Shown here: one piece after another, positions 25,952 to 34,136 of the stretch
How positions within the stretch are numbered: position 1 is the stretch's first letter
How the letters are laid out: each line of letters begins with the position of its first letter
NCBI GenBank assembly: GCA_958295945.1
Contig: OY282386.1
Coordinates: 2,046,001-2,110,000 of the forward strand
Length of the DNA stretch: 64,000 nucleotides
From: Candidatus Poribacteria bacterium
GTDB lineage: Bacteria; Poribacteria; WGA-4E; WGA-3G
Reading direction: 5' to 3'
Notes under the pieces: model-generated
What the model saw: only the letters and a program-made list of their open reading frames with translations
Databases searched by the model: none
What the model was told of the DNA's origin: nothing
Translations under genes and position numbers: made by a program

Positions 25952-27262
25952 TTAACTATCTATCCCCCGTTCTTTCCGCTGATTAAGAATTTCCGACAAA
26001 CGATCTGTTTGTTCCTTACGTAAACGGTTATAGACCCGCTCTGATATATCCTCTTTCTCATGCATTGCATCAAGCATAGTAATTAATTCAAGTCGTGTAT
26101 TGCGTGTATTTTCCAAGTCAGTATCATTGAGTTTACGAAGCCAACCTGAATCCATTTGCGTGGTATCTGTAGTGTCGGAGTTGTCGGTTGAACGTTGTGT
26201 GCCACGTAGCGTGAAAATCGCTGCAACAAGAAAACCACCTGCTAAAGCAGCAGCAACTGCGATTAATATCATCTGTCCAATATTTGAATCATGCGTTGCG
26301 AATGGTAAACCAGATACTGTAAAACTCAAATCTGGGGTTTCACCAGCTGTGAAACCTCCTTCAGGGGAGGCTACATATCTTGAATAGGTAACACCGTGAA
26401 ACTGAGTAGGATTTTCCCGTTTAAATTGTTTTGAATTAGGACTAATATTGATACCTTGCGGAATAAGTAAAATAATTTCGTCTGTATGAACAGGTATCTG
26501 GCGAGATAATCTTAAATCAGGACCGTTTGCAAGAATACTATACCCAAATCCACCTTCAATCTTACCTGTAGAAAGGGGTTCTGTTAGAATAACCTGACCG
26601 TCGTCAGGATTAAATTTTAATGATGCTGGAGAAAACGGTTTAAACAGCGCATTCCCACTTGGAAGTGAAAAATGAAGACCTACTTCTTCGTCATTGAGTG
26701 TAGTCTGAAAAGGTAAAGTGTTCTTGTTTTCAACAACAAACACTTCAAAAATTGACAAGATACCGACTCTTAGATGTAATGCAGATTCAAATCCGATGGC
26801 AATACTATATGTTTTGATACTGATCTTTGAGGGATCATCCGCAATACCACCGATATTAATGTCTACAACAAGGTTAGGCACAAATGAAGATAACACCAAA
26901 TCCTTTTCTTCGTGTTCAGTGCCATCGTAGGTTGTAGTGATTGAATAGTGTGTTTGAACATCAATCGGCAGTTTCTCAAAATGATAGTGTCCATCTGCAT
27001 CCGTCGTTGTTTCCTGTTTTGATGAATCTCCCGTTCTATGAATGTTCAGTGTAACAGGATGATTAGCAATAGGTTCACCTAATTTCCCATCAAAGAGTTC
27101 ACCATGAATAACGCCAGTATCATTTTGGGAATAGGTTGCAGGAAGGAATAAAATAGATGTTAGTGCTATGACCAATATAAATCTAAAACAATAAACAGCA
27201 TTCAAGCGACCTAAAATGCTGTATTTCTTTTTGATAAAGTTTAGTGCGTAATATATCTTCAT
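25952..27262 (-). CDS. Membrane protein with carboxypeptidase-regulatory-like domain, in the ccm operon
   Basis: 436 residues. A hydrophobic export segment (RFILVIALTSILFLPATYS) ends near residue 45. Next is a CarboxypepD_reg/transthyretin-like beta-sandwich (VIHGELFDGKLGEPIANHPVTLN...TTDADGHYHFEKLP). A long beta-rich periplasmic region follows, then a transmembrane helix (MILIAVAAALAGGFLVAAIFTL) and a cytoplasmic helical tail with RLELITMLDAMHEKEDISERVYNRLRKEQTDRL, similar to the CcmI-type tail next door. It starts 3 bases after the CcmI-like stop, so it belongs to the ccm operon and may help hold apocytochrome or heme ligation partners. That role is inference. Confidence 0.65.
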   Translation of the reverse strand: MKIYYALNFIKKKYSILGRLNAVYCFRFILVIALTSILFLPATYSQNDTGVIHGELFDGKLGEPIANHPVTLNIHRTGDSSKQETTTDADGHYHFEKLPIDVQTHYSITTTYDGTEHEEKDLVLSSFVPNLVVDINIGGIADDPSKISIKTYSIAIGFESALHLRVGILSIFEVFVVENKNTLPFQTTLNDEEVGLHFSLPSGNALFKPFSPASLKFNPDDGQVILTEPLSTGKIEGGFGYSILANGPDLRLSRQIPVHTDEIILLIPQGINISPNSKQFKRENPTQFHGVTYSRYVASPEGGFTAGETPDLSFTVSGLPFATHDSNIGQMILIAVAAALAGGFLVAAIFTLRGTQRSTDNSDTTDTTQMDSGWLRKLNDTDLENTRNTRLELITMLDAMHEKEDISERVYNRLRKEQTDRLSEILNQRKERGIDS

Positions 27263-27264
27263 TA

Positions 27265-27594
27265 TTAGTGCTTTTGTTGTTTGAACCTTTCAATTTCTGC
27301 TTCTACATCTGTTTGAGCGGTGGCTTCCAATTGACTTACAACTTGTGCTGTATCTTGCATAAGAGCTGTACGCAATTCCTGATAATCCTCATCTGAGAGT
27401 TTTCCTGTTTCATAGTCTTCATCAAGGTCAGCTAAAGCAGAATAACACTGTTCACGTTCCAGATATAGCGTTTGCATGCATGTTTCAGCAGGATCAACGT
27501 CCAGAATAGTATCTACCCCTCTAATAAGTGGGAAGGCGATATAGACAAAAATCCCTATACCCAAAATTAGAAACCACAGAACAACAATAGCCAT
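27265..27594 (-). CDS. ccmI: CcmI-like small membrane protein
   Basis: 109 residues from ATG 27594: one N-terminal transmembrane helix (MAIVVLWFLILGIGIFVYIAF) and a soluble tail with LYLEREQCYSALADLDEDYETGKLSDEDYQELRTAL. The tail's D-L-x-x-D-Y-x-T-G-K-L-S-x-x-D-Y is the hallmark of CcmI/CycH N-termini. The TPR domain of full CcmI is missing, so this is the short form. CcmI presents apocytochrome to the heme lyase. It starts 8 bases after the CcmH-like stop. Confidence 0.7.
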   Translation of the reverse strand: MAIVVLWFLILGIGIFVYIAFPLIRGVDTILDVDPAETCMQTLYLEREQCYSALADLDEDYETGKLSDEDYQELRTALMQDTAQVVSQLEATAQTDVEAEIERFKQQKH

Positions 27595-27601
27595 AATAAC
27601 A

Positions 27602-28141
27602 TTACCTAATTCTGGTCTTGTATTTATCAAGTTCTGATTCAAGGTGCTGCTGCAATTCATCAGAAATCTGCTTTTCATGTGGCATTGAAGTAACTTTGTT
27701 TACACGTGAACGATGACGGATCCCAAAGATAACACCACCAATTGCTATCAGAATCACCGCGGGCATCAGATAGGCAAGTATATTAACCCCTTCTGCCTTC
27801 AGGACTGCATGGAATTGTGTGCCATACTGTTCTAAGTAGGCAGTACGAATTTCCTCAACAGTTTTTCCTTCCAATAATCTATTGCGAAACATGGTTTCAA
27901 TCCTCTGTGCTGTTTCACAAACACATGCTTTATTCGTTTCCCGGACACATCCACAGAAACAGTATGTTGTGGTTAGCAGTTCGTCTAATTGCTTTTCCAA
28001 ATGCATCTCATCATCAGATGTAACACGCAACGTATTATCCGTTTCCTGTGCAATTGGAGATTTTGAAAAAAGAAATAAAATGACAATCACAAGTAGAGAT
28101 GTAAATATCTTTACATAAGGATGCAGATTCAGGTCCTTCAT
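27602..28141 (-). CDS. ccmH: CcmH-like cytochrome c biogenesis protein with Cys-rich motif
   Basis: 179 residues: signal/anchor helix at 10-30, a periplasmic three-helix segment, and a second transmembrane helix (ILAYLMPAVILIAIGGVIFGI). Where classical CcmH has LRCPVCQ, this protein has YCFCGCVRETNKACVC, with cysteines at 61, 63, 65, 73 and 75. The following ETAQRIETMFRNRLLEGKTVEEIRTAYLEQYG is the usual CcmH helix pair. Classical CcmH reduces the apocytochrome CxxCH thiols; five clustered cysteines could instead bind metal. The start lies 11 bases after ccmF. Confidence 0.72.
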   Translation of the reverse strand: MKDLNLHPYVKIFTSLLVIVILFLFSKSPIAQETDNTLRVTSDDEMHLEKQLDELLTTTYCFCGCVRETNKACVCETAQRIETMFRNRLLEGKTVEEIRTAYLEQYGTQFHAVLKAEGVNILAYLMPAVILIAIGGVIFGIRHRSRVNKVTSMPHEKQISDELQQHLESELDKYKTRIR

Positions 28142-28151
28142 TTGTATTCAC

Positions 28152-30329
28152 CTATACCGTTTGAGATCGTGGTGTAGTAATAGACTTCTCGGCTATTGCT
28201 ACTAGTCCGCCTATCACCATTACAGCAACACCGATCCAGACAACACTGATGAGGGGATTATGGTAGATAGACAGGTTTACAACAGTTTCCTTATCTATTT
28301 TCTCTGGCATAGACATTTTACCACCAAGAATTTCCTTAGTTGGCAATGGTCCAAGGGCAATATAGATATCATTCATACCTTGATGCTGTATCGCAGACTC
28401 AATCGTATCTTGCTCTCCTTGTCCTGTAGTATAATAGTAGTGGCGTGAGGGTCTCATCGTTGTTGGTTTCCCACCATTCCTTCTCACTTCAAATTCAACG
28501 CCGGATCGTATAAAATTGTCATGTTCATCCAAAAACGAATCCTTCATCGTAAATTGATAATCACCTACATTCATCGATTCACCAAGTTTGAGTCTACCGT
28601 TTTCAAGCAAAAAATACCCTTTAGATCCCATTATACCTATGTAAAGAATTACTATACCGATATGAACAATGTAACCACCATATCTTCGTTTATTACGTTG
28701 AATGAGAAGTCCTAACCCGTTTAGGAAGGATGTTGCTTGCCGTTTAGCACGTAGTTTCGCGCCACGATAAAATTCACTAAAGATTGCCACAAGCACAAAC
28801 ACACTTGCAAAAACACAAAGTATTGAAAAGATTGGCATCGGTTGACCGCTGAAAGTAATGAAGTCCCATAAACGCATTAAGAAATTAGGTGTTGCAACTT
28901 CAGTAACTTCAGCAGATATCTCTGCAGCAGCCTTAGCATGTGCCCTGAAAATGAGAAATAACCAAGCAACTACTCCGCCTACCACACCGACAAAAAGTGG
29001 AGATATAAACATGCGTTGAAAATTATTGGGTGTAATCTTTTTCCACGAAATAATAGGACCAGCACCCGTCAAGAAAAGAAGTATCAATCCTGGAATAATG
29101 ACAACTTTGTTAAAAAATGATTCGGGTACTGCCGCTTTTTCTCCCTGAATCGCTTCAGAGATAATCGGCCACAACGTTCCCCATAGGATAATCAATGTCA
29201 ATCCTACAAACAACCAATTGTTTAGAACAAACGCACTTTCTTTTGAAAGAAGGGATTCAAGTCTGTTAGCACTTTTAAGACGTTGCCAACGGTAAGCCAT
29301 CAGCGCGATAACACCAGCGGTTGAAATGATGATAAAACCCATAAAATACCAACCGATATCTGATTGGGCAAATGCATGTACTGATGTAATAATGCCACTA
29401 CGGGTGATAAATGTACCTAATAAGGTAAATTGGAAGGCTAAAGTAATCAGGAGTATATTCCACAGTTTCAGCATGTTCCGCTTTTCTTGAATCATCACAG
29501 AATGCAGGTAAGCGGTGCCAAGAAGCCACGGCATAAAAGAGGCATTTTCAACAGGATCCCATGCCCAGTAACCACCCCATCCAAGCTCTCTATATGCCCA
29601 ATTGCCTCCCAGTGTAATACCGATAGTCAAAACAATCCAAGAGAACAACATCCATCTACGAGAACGGTGTATCCAATCGCTACCGATTCTTCCAGATAGG
29701 AGTGCAGCTACAGCATAAGCAAAAGGGATTGTTAGACTAATCCAACCAATGTACAACGTTGGGGGATGAAATGCCATGCTGGGAGTCTGTAAAAGCGGAT
29801 TCATGCCTTGACCATCAACCATTGCCTGTCCACCAGGAAATCTGTCAAGTGGATTATAAACGCCTTCAATCCATCCGGTAACAACCAAAATGAAAAACAG
29901 TTGGACCACAGCAATGGGAATCAGTGCGTAATCGGCAAGGTTATCCGCCGCTTTTCTGTTCTGCCAAGCAACAATTGCCCCACCGACAGTAAGTAGCCAG
30001 AGCCAGAATAGGAGAGAACCGGACATTCTGCCCCAAAGGGCAGTAATTTTGTAGAGGAGGGGTTGTGCGGCACTGGATACCTCAACGACATACTTCATTG
30101 AGAAATCATCTGTCACAAAACTGAAGATTAATGCACCTGTGGCGATACTGATGAGAATGAAAGTTGCAGCAACGGCGTTTCGTCCACTCTTGATAATGTT
30201 AGGTTTCCTTACACGTAAACCAATAAAGAGTGAAACGATTGCCCATAATGCAGAGAATATGGAAAGGAAGATCGCAGCTTGACCGAGTTCGGCTGCAATA
30301 CTTTGTATGCCACCTACAAGCATGTCCAT
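28152..30329 (-). CDS. ccmF: Cytochrome c heme lyase subunit CcmF
   Basis: 725 residues with about 14-15 hydrophobic segments. The WWD domain reads GWGGYWAWDPVENASFMPWL, followed by TAYLHS; conserved NWLF and the FITRSG segment are present, as is the periplasmic C-terminal part (VGDYQFTMKDSF, RHYYYTTGQGEQDTIESAIQ). CcmF takes heme from CcmE and, with CcmH and CcmI, joins it to apocytochrome c. Slightly longer than the usual 620-660 residues. Gene order ccmE-ccmF-ccmH-ccmI is the standard one. The AAGAG-type site before the ATG at 30329 is weak. Confidence 0.95.
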   Translation of the reverse strand: MDMLVGGIQSIAAELGQAAIFLSIFSALWAIVSLFIGLRVRKPNIIKSGRNAVAATFILISIATGALIFSFVTDDFSMKYVVEVSSAAQPLLYKITALWGRMSGSLLFWLWLLTVGGAIVAWQNRKAADNLADYALIPIAVVQLFFILVVTGWIEGVYNPLDRFPGGQAMVDGQGMNPLLQTPSMAFHPPTLYIGWISLTIPFAYAVAALLSGRIGSDWIHRSRRWMLFSWIVLTIGITLGGNWAYRELGWGGYWAWDPVENASFMPWLLGTAYLHSVMIQEKRNMLKLWNILLITLAFQFTLLGTFITRSGIITSVHAFAQSDIGWYFMGFIIISTAGVIALMAYRWQRLKSANRLESLLSKESAFVLNNWLFVGLTLIILWGTLWPIISEAIQGEKAAVPESFFNKVVIIPGLILLFLTGAGPIISWKKITPNNFQRMFISPLFVGVVGGVVAWLFLIFRAHAKAAAEISAEVTEVATPNFLMRLWDFITFSGQPMPIFSILCVFASVFVLVAIFSEFYRGAKLRAKRQATSFLNGLGLLIQRNKRRYGGYIVHIGIVILYIGIMGSKGYFLLENGRLKLGESMNVGDYQFTMKDSFLDEHDNFIRSGVEFEVRRNGGKPTTMRPSRHYYYTTGQGEQDTIESAIQHQGMNDIYIALGPLPTKEILGGKMSMPEKIDKETVVNLSIYHNPLISVVWIGVAVMVIGGLVAIAEKSITTPRSQTV

Positions 30330-30378
30330 GAAAATCCTGCTCCTCTACTTCTCTGACTGTTATATAGCAAAATAGGCT

Positions 30379-30828
30379 CTAAGACGAACCTTCAGTCGTT
30401 TTGGCACTTTCCGCCTCTTCATACTTAGAAGCACACTTCGTGGTCACCTTATTGGCAATTATCACGTTCTGTTTCGCATCATATTTCCCTTCAACAAAAA
30501 CGTTGCCGCCATCAATGAAGTTGTCGGGTTTGAGCTTGTTATAAATCACGTTGACCGTCTCAATGCTTTCAATCTTTGTCGCAGTTTTTTCAAGTTCCCG
30601 CACAGCAAATGTCAACTTAAATTCTTCTGCATCCCATGCGGTGCTTTCCTCAGAGATAGCACCAACAAGCTGCACATTTTGATTATCCATTGTCTCAGCA
30701 TTGGCAATAAGTTTCACAGGTGTCAGCTCCCGCATACTCTCTTTTTTCGTCATAGCCAACACTAAAATCACGAAACCACTGAGCAAAATAAGACTGGCTG
30801 CAAATACTTTTAGTCTTCTCTGTTTCAT
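30379..30828 (-). CDS. ccmE: Heme chaperone CcmE, Cys-type (CxxxY) variant
   Basis: 149 residues: N-terminal anchor helix (FAASLILLSGFVILVLAM), then an OB-fold with VNVIYNKLKPDNFIDGGNVFVEGKY. Classical CcmE binds heme through His in a LxxHxxxY motif; here the equivalent is KCASKY, with C132 and Y136, the CxxxY form described for archaeal and Desulfovibrio-type CcmE (system I*). AAGGAGG lies just before the ATG at 30828. As first gene of the operon it is divergent from the DapA-like gene. The assignment is firm; the variant heme link is inferred from the motif. Confidence 0.9.
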   Translation of the reverse strand: MKQRRLKVFAASLILLSGFVILVLAMTKKESMRELTPVKLIANAETMDNQNVQLVGAISEESTAWDAEEFKLTFAVRELEKTATKIESIETVNVIYNKLKPDNFIDGGNVFVEGKYDAKQNVIIANKVTTKCASKYEEAESAKTTEGSS

Positions 30829-30975
30829 GTGTATCCTCCTTAATTATACGAAGCCTCTGAGAACACTCTCACCCAATGAACATGGAAGTACGTTTATAGA
30901 AATCTCCTTATCTCAACTATTGTCATTGAAACCAGTAAATCGGATGGGAATAAGTTCATTCTCCTTAAATAATAC

Positions 30976-31005
30976 TTGACTTTGTATTTAAAATCAAGGT
31001 AAAAT
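30976..31005 (+). promoter_or_regulatory. Sigma-70-like promoter for the DapA-family gene
   Basis: TTGACT at 30976-30981 and TAAAAT at 31000-31005, spacer 18. It lies in the 333-base gap between divergent ccmE and the DapA-like gene and leaves a 5' leader of about 150 bases. A degenerate relative of the GTAG hairpin family (GTAGTTGCGCAATTCAT) lies at 31086. Confidence 0.55.
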
Positions 31006-31161
31006 AGTATCAAATTGAACTGTATTACGGAATTCCGTGTCTATCCTATCTGATTGATTGCGTTTCATTTACCCAAAACATGTTCGTAGTTGCGCAATTC
31101 ATGGAGTCACTTATATTGTCCGTATTCCTCACCTCAAATAAAGAGAGGTATTTAATTACTC

Positions 31162-32109
31162 ATGAATCTTTATTGGCAGCATCACCCATGGGCAGGTGTA
31201 TTCCCTGCAACGTTATGTCCTTTCCATTCAGATGAATCAATTGACGAAGATGGTTTGAGTCAATATATGCAGGAACTTGCCAGTGTAGAAGGCATACAAG
31301 GCGTTGTCTGTAATGGACACACAGGTGAAATCATGTCCCTGCGTCTGCATGAACGACAGCGCGTTACACAAATCACTGCAGATGCAGTCGGTGATAAGGT
31401 TAAGGTTGTTTCTGGTGTTAGTGCGGAGGGCAGTTTGCCTGCAATTGACGATGCGCTCGCAGCAAAGGAAGCAGGGGCAGATGCAATTCTTTTGATGCCT
31501 GCACATCATTGGTTGCGTTTCGGTAGAACACCTGAAACCGCAGTCGGCTATTTCCAAGATGTCGCAGAGGGTGCAGACATACCAATTATTGTGCATCAGT
31601 ACCCCGCATGGACAAAAACCGGATATAGCCTTGAAGAGATGTTGGAAATGGTGAAAATCCCGCAAGTTGTCTGCATTAAAATGGGTACCCGTGATATGGC
31701 ACGTTGGCGATGGGATTACGAACAACTTAAAGAGGCTGCTCCTGAAGTGCCGATCTTAACTTGCCATGACGAATACCTACTCGCTTCCCTTTTAGAAGGC
31801 AGCGATGGGGCACTCATCGGATTTGCTGGATTTGTCCCTGAATTGATGGTAGCAGTAGTACACGCTGCCCTCAACAACGATTTAATAGGAGCACGTAAAG
31901 CACGTAATCAGGTTGATACATTGGCTCGTATCGTCTACAATTTCGGTGAACCGAGTAGTGATGCACATCAACGTATGAAATGTGCCAGATGGTTGATGGG
32001 AAGATTCCCATCAATGACCATGCGTCGCCCCTTGCGTCAATTATCCTCTGCTGAAATCGACAAAATTCGTAATGAACTTGAGTCGGTTGACTACAAATGC
32101 GTCAACTAA
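31162..32109 (+). CDS. Dihydrodipicolinate synthase (DapA)/N-acetylneuraminate lyase family aldolase
   Basis: 315 residues. TIM-barrel pattern of the DapA superfamily: GVFPATLCPFHSDESIDEDGL, VCNGHTGEIMSL (the GTTGE-like loop), VVSGVSAEGSLPAIDDALAAKEAGADAILLMPAHHW, IVHQYPAWTKTGYS (Tyr of the catalytic triad region) and VVCIKMGTRD, where K is the Schiff-base lysine. Real DapA has a GTTGES loop; here it is GHTGEI, so a sugar-acid aldolase or dehydratase (for example KDG aldolase-like) is as likely as lysine biosynthesis. The uronate-type genes elsewhere in the window favour that reading. Confidence 0.85.
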   Translation: MNLYWQHHPWAGVFPATLCPFHSDESIDEDGLSQYMQELASVEGIQGVVCNGHTGEIMSLRLHERQRVTQITADAVGDKVKVVSGVSAEGSLPAIDDALAAKEAGADAILLMPAHHWLRFGRTPETAVGYFQDVAEGADIPIIVHQYPAWTKTGYSLEEMLEMVKIPQVVCIKMGTRDMARWRWDYEQLKEAAPEVPILTCHDEYLLASLLEGSDGALIGFAGFVPELMVAVVHAALNNDLIGARKARNQVDTLARIVYNFGEPSSDAHQRMKCARWLMGRFPSMTMRRPLRQLSSAEIDKIRNELESVDYKCVN

Positions 32110-32136
32110 ATATAATGGTTGATTGGAATAAACACC

Positions 32137-33363
32137 CTACGGTGCCAAATTGTTGAGTTCTTGAAGTTTTTCCTCAATAAAAATTTTGAGTTCTTGTTGT
32201 CCCTGCTGTTCTGCATGTTCTAAGGCAGTTTGGAGATTATTTCTAGCTTCTTCAACATTTCCCAAATCCGCCATTATAGCAGCACGATGAGCATAGGCTT
32301 CTGTAAAATCAGGTTTTATACGAATTGCTTCGGAATAGTCAGCGAGTGCTTCTTCATGTTGACCTAATTTATCCTTTGAAAGACCGCGTAGATTATATGC
32401 CTCCGTGAAATCTGATTTTAGCTCAATTGCCCTATCAAAATCTAAGATAGCCAACTCATGTTGTCCGAGTTCATTTTTGGTAGTTGCCCGAAAATAGAAG
32501 ATTTCGTATGTCTCAATTCCTAACTCAATCGCTTCATCGAAATCAACAAGTGCTGATTCATTTCTACCAAGTCGTTTTTTTGCATAACCTCTAACAACAT
32601 AGGCTTTGAAAAAATTTGGATCTAACCCAATTGCTATATCAAAATCAGCAATCGCGGATTCATGCTGTCCTGAACTACCCTTCACACAACCCCGTGTGAA
32701 GTAAAATTCAGCAGAATCAGGACTTAACTCAATTGTCTTATCAAGATCAACAATTGCTTCTTCGTGCTTGCCAAGTTTTTGAAAGGTTACTCCTTGATTG
32801 TAGTAAGCCTCAAGAAAATTGGGGTTTAGTGCAATTGCTTTATTAAAGTCTGCAAATGCCTCCAAATAATTCCCAGATTCAAGATTCATCACCCCTCGAT
32901 TGTAATAGGCATCAACAAATTTAGTATCCAATTCTATTGCCTTATTGAAATCATCCTTTGCCTTATCATGTTGGTCAAGATGGAATAGCGCAATTGCGTT
33001 GCTATAAGCAGAAAGTGCTTTTTCTGTCATTTTCCCTTGATACAGAAGAAAACCAATTGAGAAGAAAGCATAGGCAGCGAGATCGTCTTCAGTTCCAGTT
33101 TCAAATGTCTCATTCTCTGCCAATTTCGGAGATTGTTCTGTCAGTTTAGGAACATAAGTATCTTCGTAGTCGTTAATGAGACGTATAACCAATTCCATTA
33201 ACGGAGTTAAGAGATGATTCTCGTTGTCACCAACAGAATAGACTAATTCTTCAAGGACGTTATCAAGCCACTCATACTCGTCTTCTGTCAAATTGATGAC
33301 ACCGTAATGTCCATGTTGGTTTCCAAAATCGATTAATCCCTCTAACACCTCTCTACTAACCAT
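32137..33363 (-). CDS. TPR-repeat protein with HigA-like N-terminal domain
   Basis: 408 residues. From about residue 95 to the end there are about eight TPR units of 34 residues (for example AYYNRGVMNLESGNYLEAF-type). Before them, residues 20-72 read INLTEDEYEWLDNVLEELVY and LMELVIRLINDYEDTYVP, the pattern of the N-terminal half of HigA-type antitoxins (E-Y-x-x-L near the start, L-x-x-L-I-x-D-Y-E at the end); the usual HTH half is replaced by TPRs. A HigB-like gene lies just upstream. TPR call certain; antitoxin-like domain moderate. Confidence 0.75.
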   Translation of the reverse strand: MVSREVLEGLIDFGNQHGHYGVINLTEDEYEWLDNVLEELVYSVGDNENHLLTPLMELVIRLINDYEDTYVPKLTEQSPKLAENETFETGTEDDLAAYAFFSIGFLLYQGKMTEKALSAYSNAIALFHLDQHDKAKDDFNKAIELDTKFVDAYYNRGVMNLESGNYLEAFADFNKAIALNPNFLEAYYNQGVTFQKLGKHEEAIVDLDKTIELSPDSAEFYFTRGCVKGSSGQHESAIADFDIAIGLDPNFFKAYVVRGYAKKRLGRNESALVDFDEAIELGIETYEIFYFRATTKNELGQHELAILDFDRAIELKSDFTEAYNLRGLSKDKLGQHEEALADYSEAIRIKPDFTEAYAHRAAIMADLGNVEEARNNLQTALEHAEQQGQQELKIFIEEKLQELNNLAP

Positions 33364-33554
33364 TGATAAGCACTTTCAGGATAAGTTGTGGACACAACAG
33401 GGACGGATCGGTGAATGTGTGCCCGAATCGGTATAGGATCAGCACTCGCGAACAATTGAGAATCGCTCGGAATCACATCGGATAATACAGGATCAGCTCT
33501 TAAATCCTTTAGCATTGGTGGTGTATTGAACGCATCGTGTATGTCCATCAACAT
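33342..33554 (-). CDS. Short hypothetical ORF between toxin and TPR genes
   Basis: Seventy residues from ATG 33554, 3 bases after the HigB-like stop codon, and overlapping the start of the TPR gene by 22 bases. Its sequence is Pro/Asp/Ser-rich (ADPVLSDVIPSDSQLFASADPIPI) with no recognised fold. The tight stop/start spacing on both sides suggests translational coupling in a three-gene operon, but it could also be the remnant of a lost antitoxin. Confidence 0.4.
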   Translation of the reverse strand: MLMDIHDAFNTPPMLKDLRADPVLSDVIPSDSQLFASADPIPIRAHIHRSVPVVSTTYPESAYQWLVERC

Positions 33555-33557
33555 AAT

Positions 33558-33881
33558 TTACCTCTTCCAGCCGCCTCTATCATATTCTTCGTGTGTGAGC
33601 ACGTGCATAATAGAGACTTCCTGCCTTTTGTAATTAATGAATGCGATAAGGCGTACACTCCTACCGATGTTGAAGACTGTCAATGTTGTTCTTTCCCCTG
33701 GTTGACTAAACTTTCCAGGACCCACTGGGACTGGATCCGCTTGAGGGAACGTATCATGCAAATCTGTAATAGATTCAAAAGTGCCCTCCTCCATCAACTC
33801 ATACCACCGCTCAAGTCCTCGTCTTGTAGTTGGATGTCTCTTTGCAAATTTATCCAGTTTTCTTCGTCCAGTGATATGCCT
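33558..33881 (-). CDS. higB: HigB-type mRNA interferase toxin, start codon apparently lost
   Basis: The frame contains the full HigB pattern: RRKLDKFAKRHPTTRRGLERWYELM, then VFNIGRSVRLIAFINYKRQEVSIMHVLTHEEYDRGGW (family: VFNIGGNKYRLI...YIRHVLTHAEYD). The family's initiating Met would fall on AGG at 33879-33881; the next upstream codons lead to a stop. The only ATG/GTG/TTG in frame is TTG 33797 (followed by ATG), which removes about 28 residues including the first helix. So the toxin is probably inactive or uses a non-canonical start. Ribosome-cleaving toxin activity is known for the family only. Confidence 0.6.
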   Translation of the reverse strand, partial: RHITGRRKLDKFAKRHPTTRRGLERWYELMEEGTFESITDLHDTFPQADPVPVGPGKFSQPGERTTLTVFNIGRSVRLIAFINYKRQEVSIMHVLTHEEYDRGGWKR

Positions 33882-34010
33882 TAGTTATTTTGCGTAGGTA
33901 CCCTGTTAGTATGTGACTTCAGCGGTTTTTACGAAATTATTATACCATACTAAGACCTAAGTTGTCAAAAATTGGAATAGTGAGAGTTCTTAATGCCTGA
34001 GATATTAAAG

Positions 34011-34040
34011 TTGACTTTTATATAGAAAATTAAATATAAT
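34011..34040 (+). promoter_or_regulatory. Sigma-70-like promoter for the Gfo/Idh/MocA genes
   Basis: TTGACT at 34011-34016 and TATAAT at 34035-34040, spacer 18, about 90 bases before the first Gfo gene at 34137. The leader contains TTGTACCACAAACT at 34104, a string also found inverted inside the MITE at 24.1 kb. Confidence 0.6.
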
Positions 34041-34136
34041 GGTTAGACGAAAACAATCTATAACATGTCTAAGGACCAGAGAATCGTGTATAAAGTCAGT
34101 CTTGTACCACAAACTATCCGAAACTGAATATAGAAT

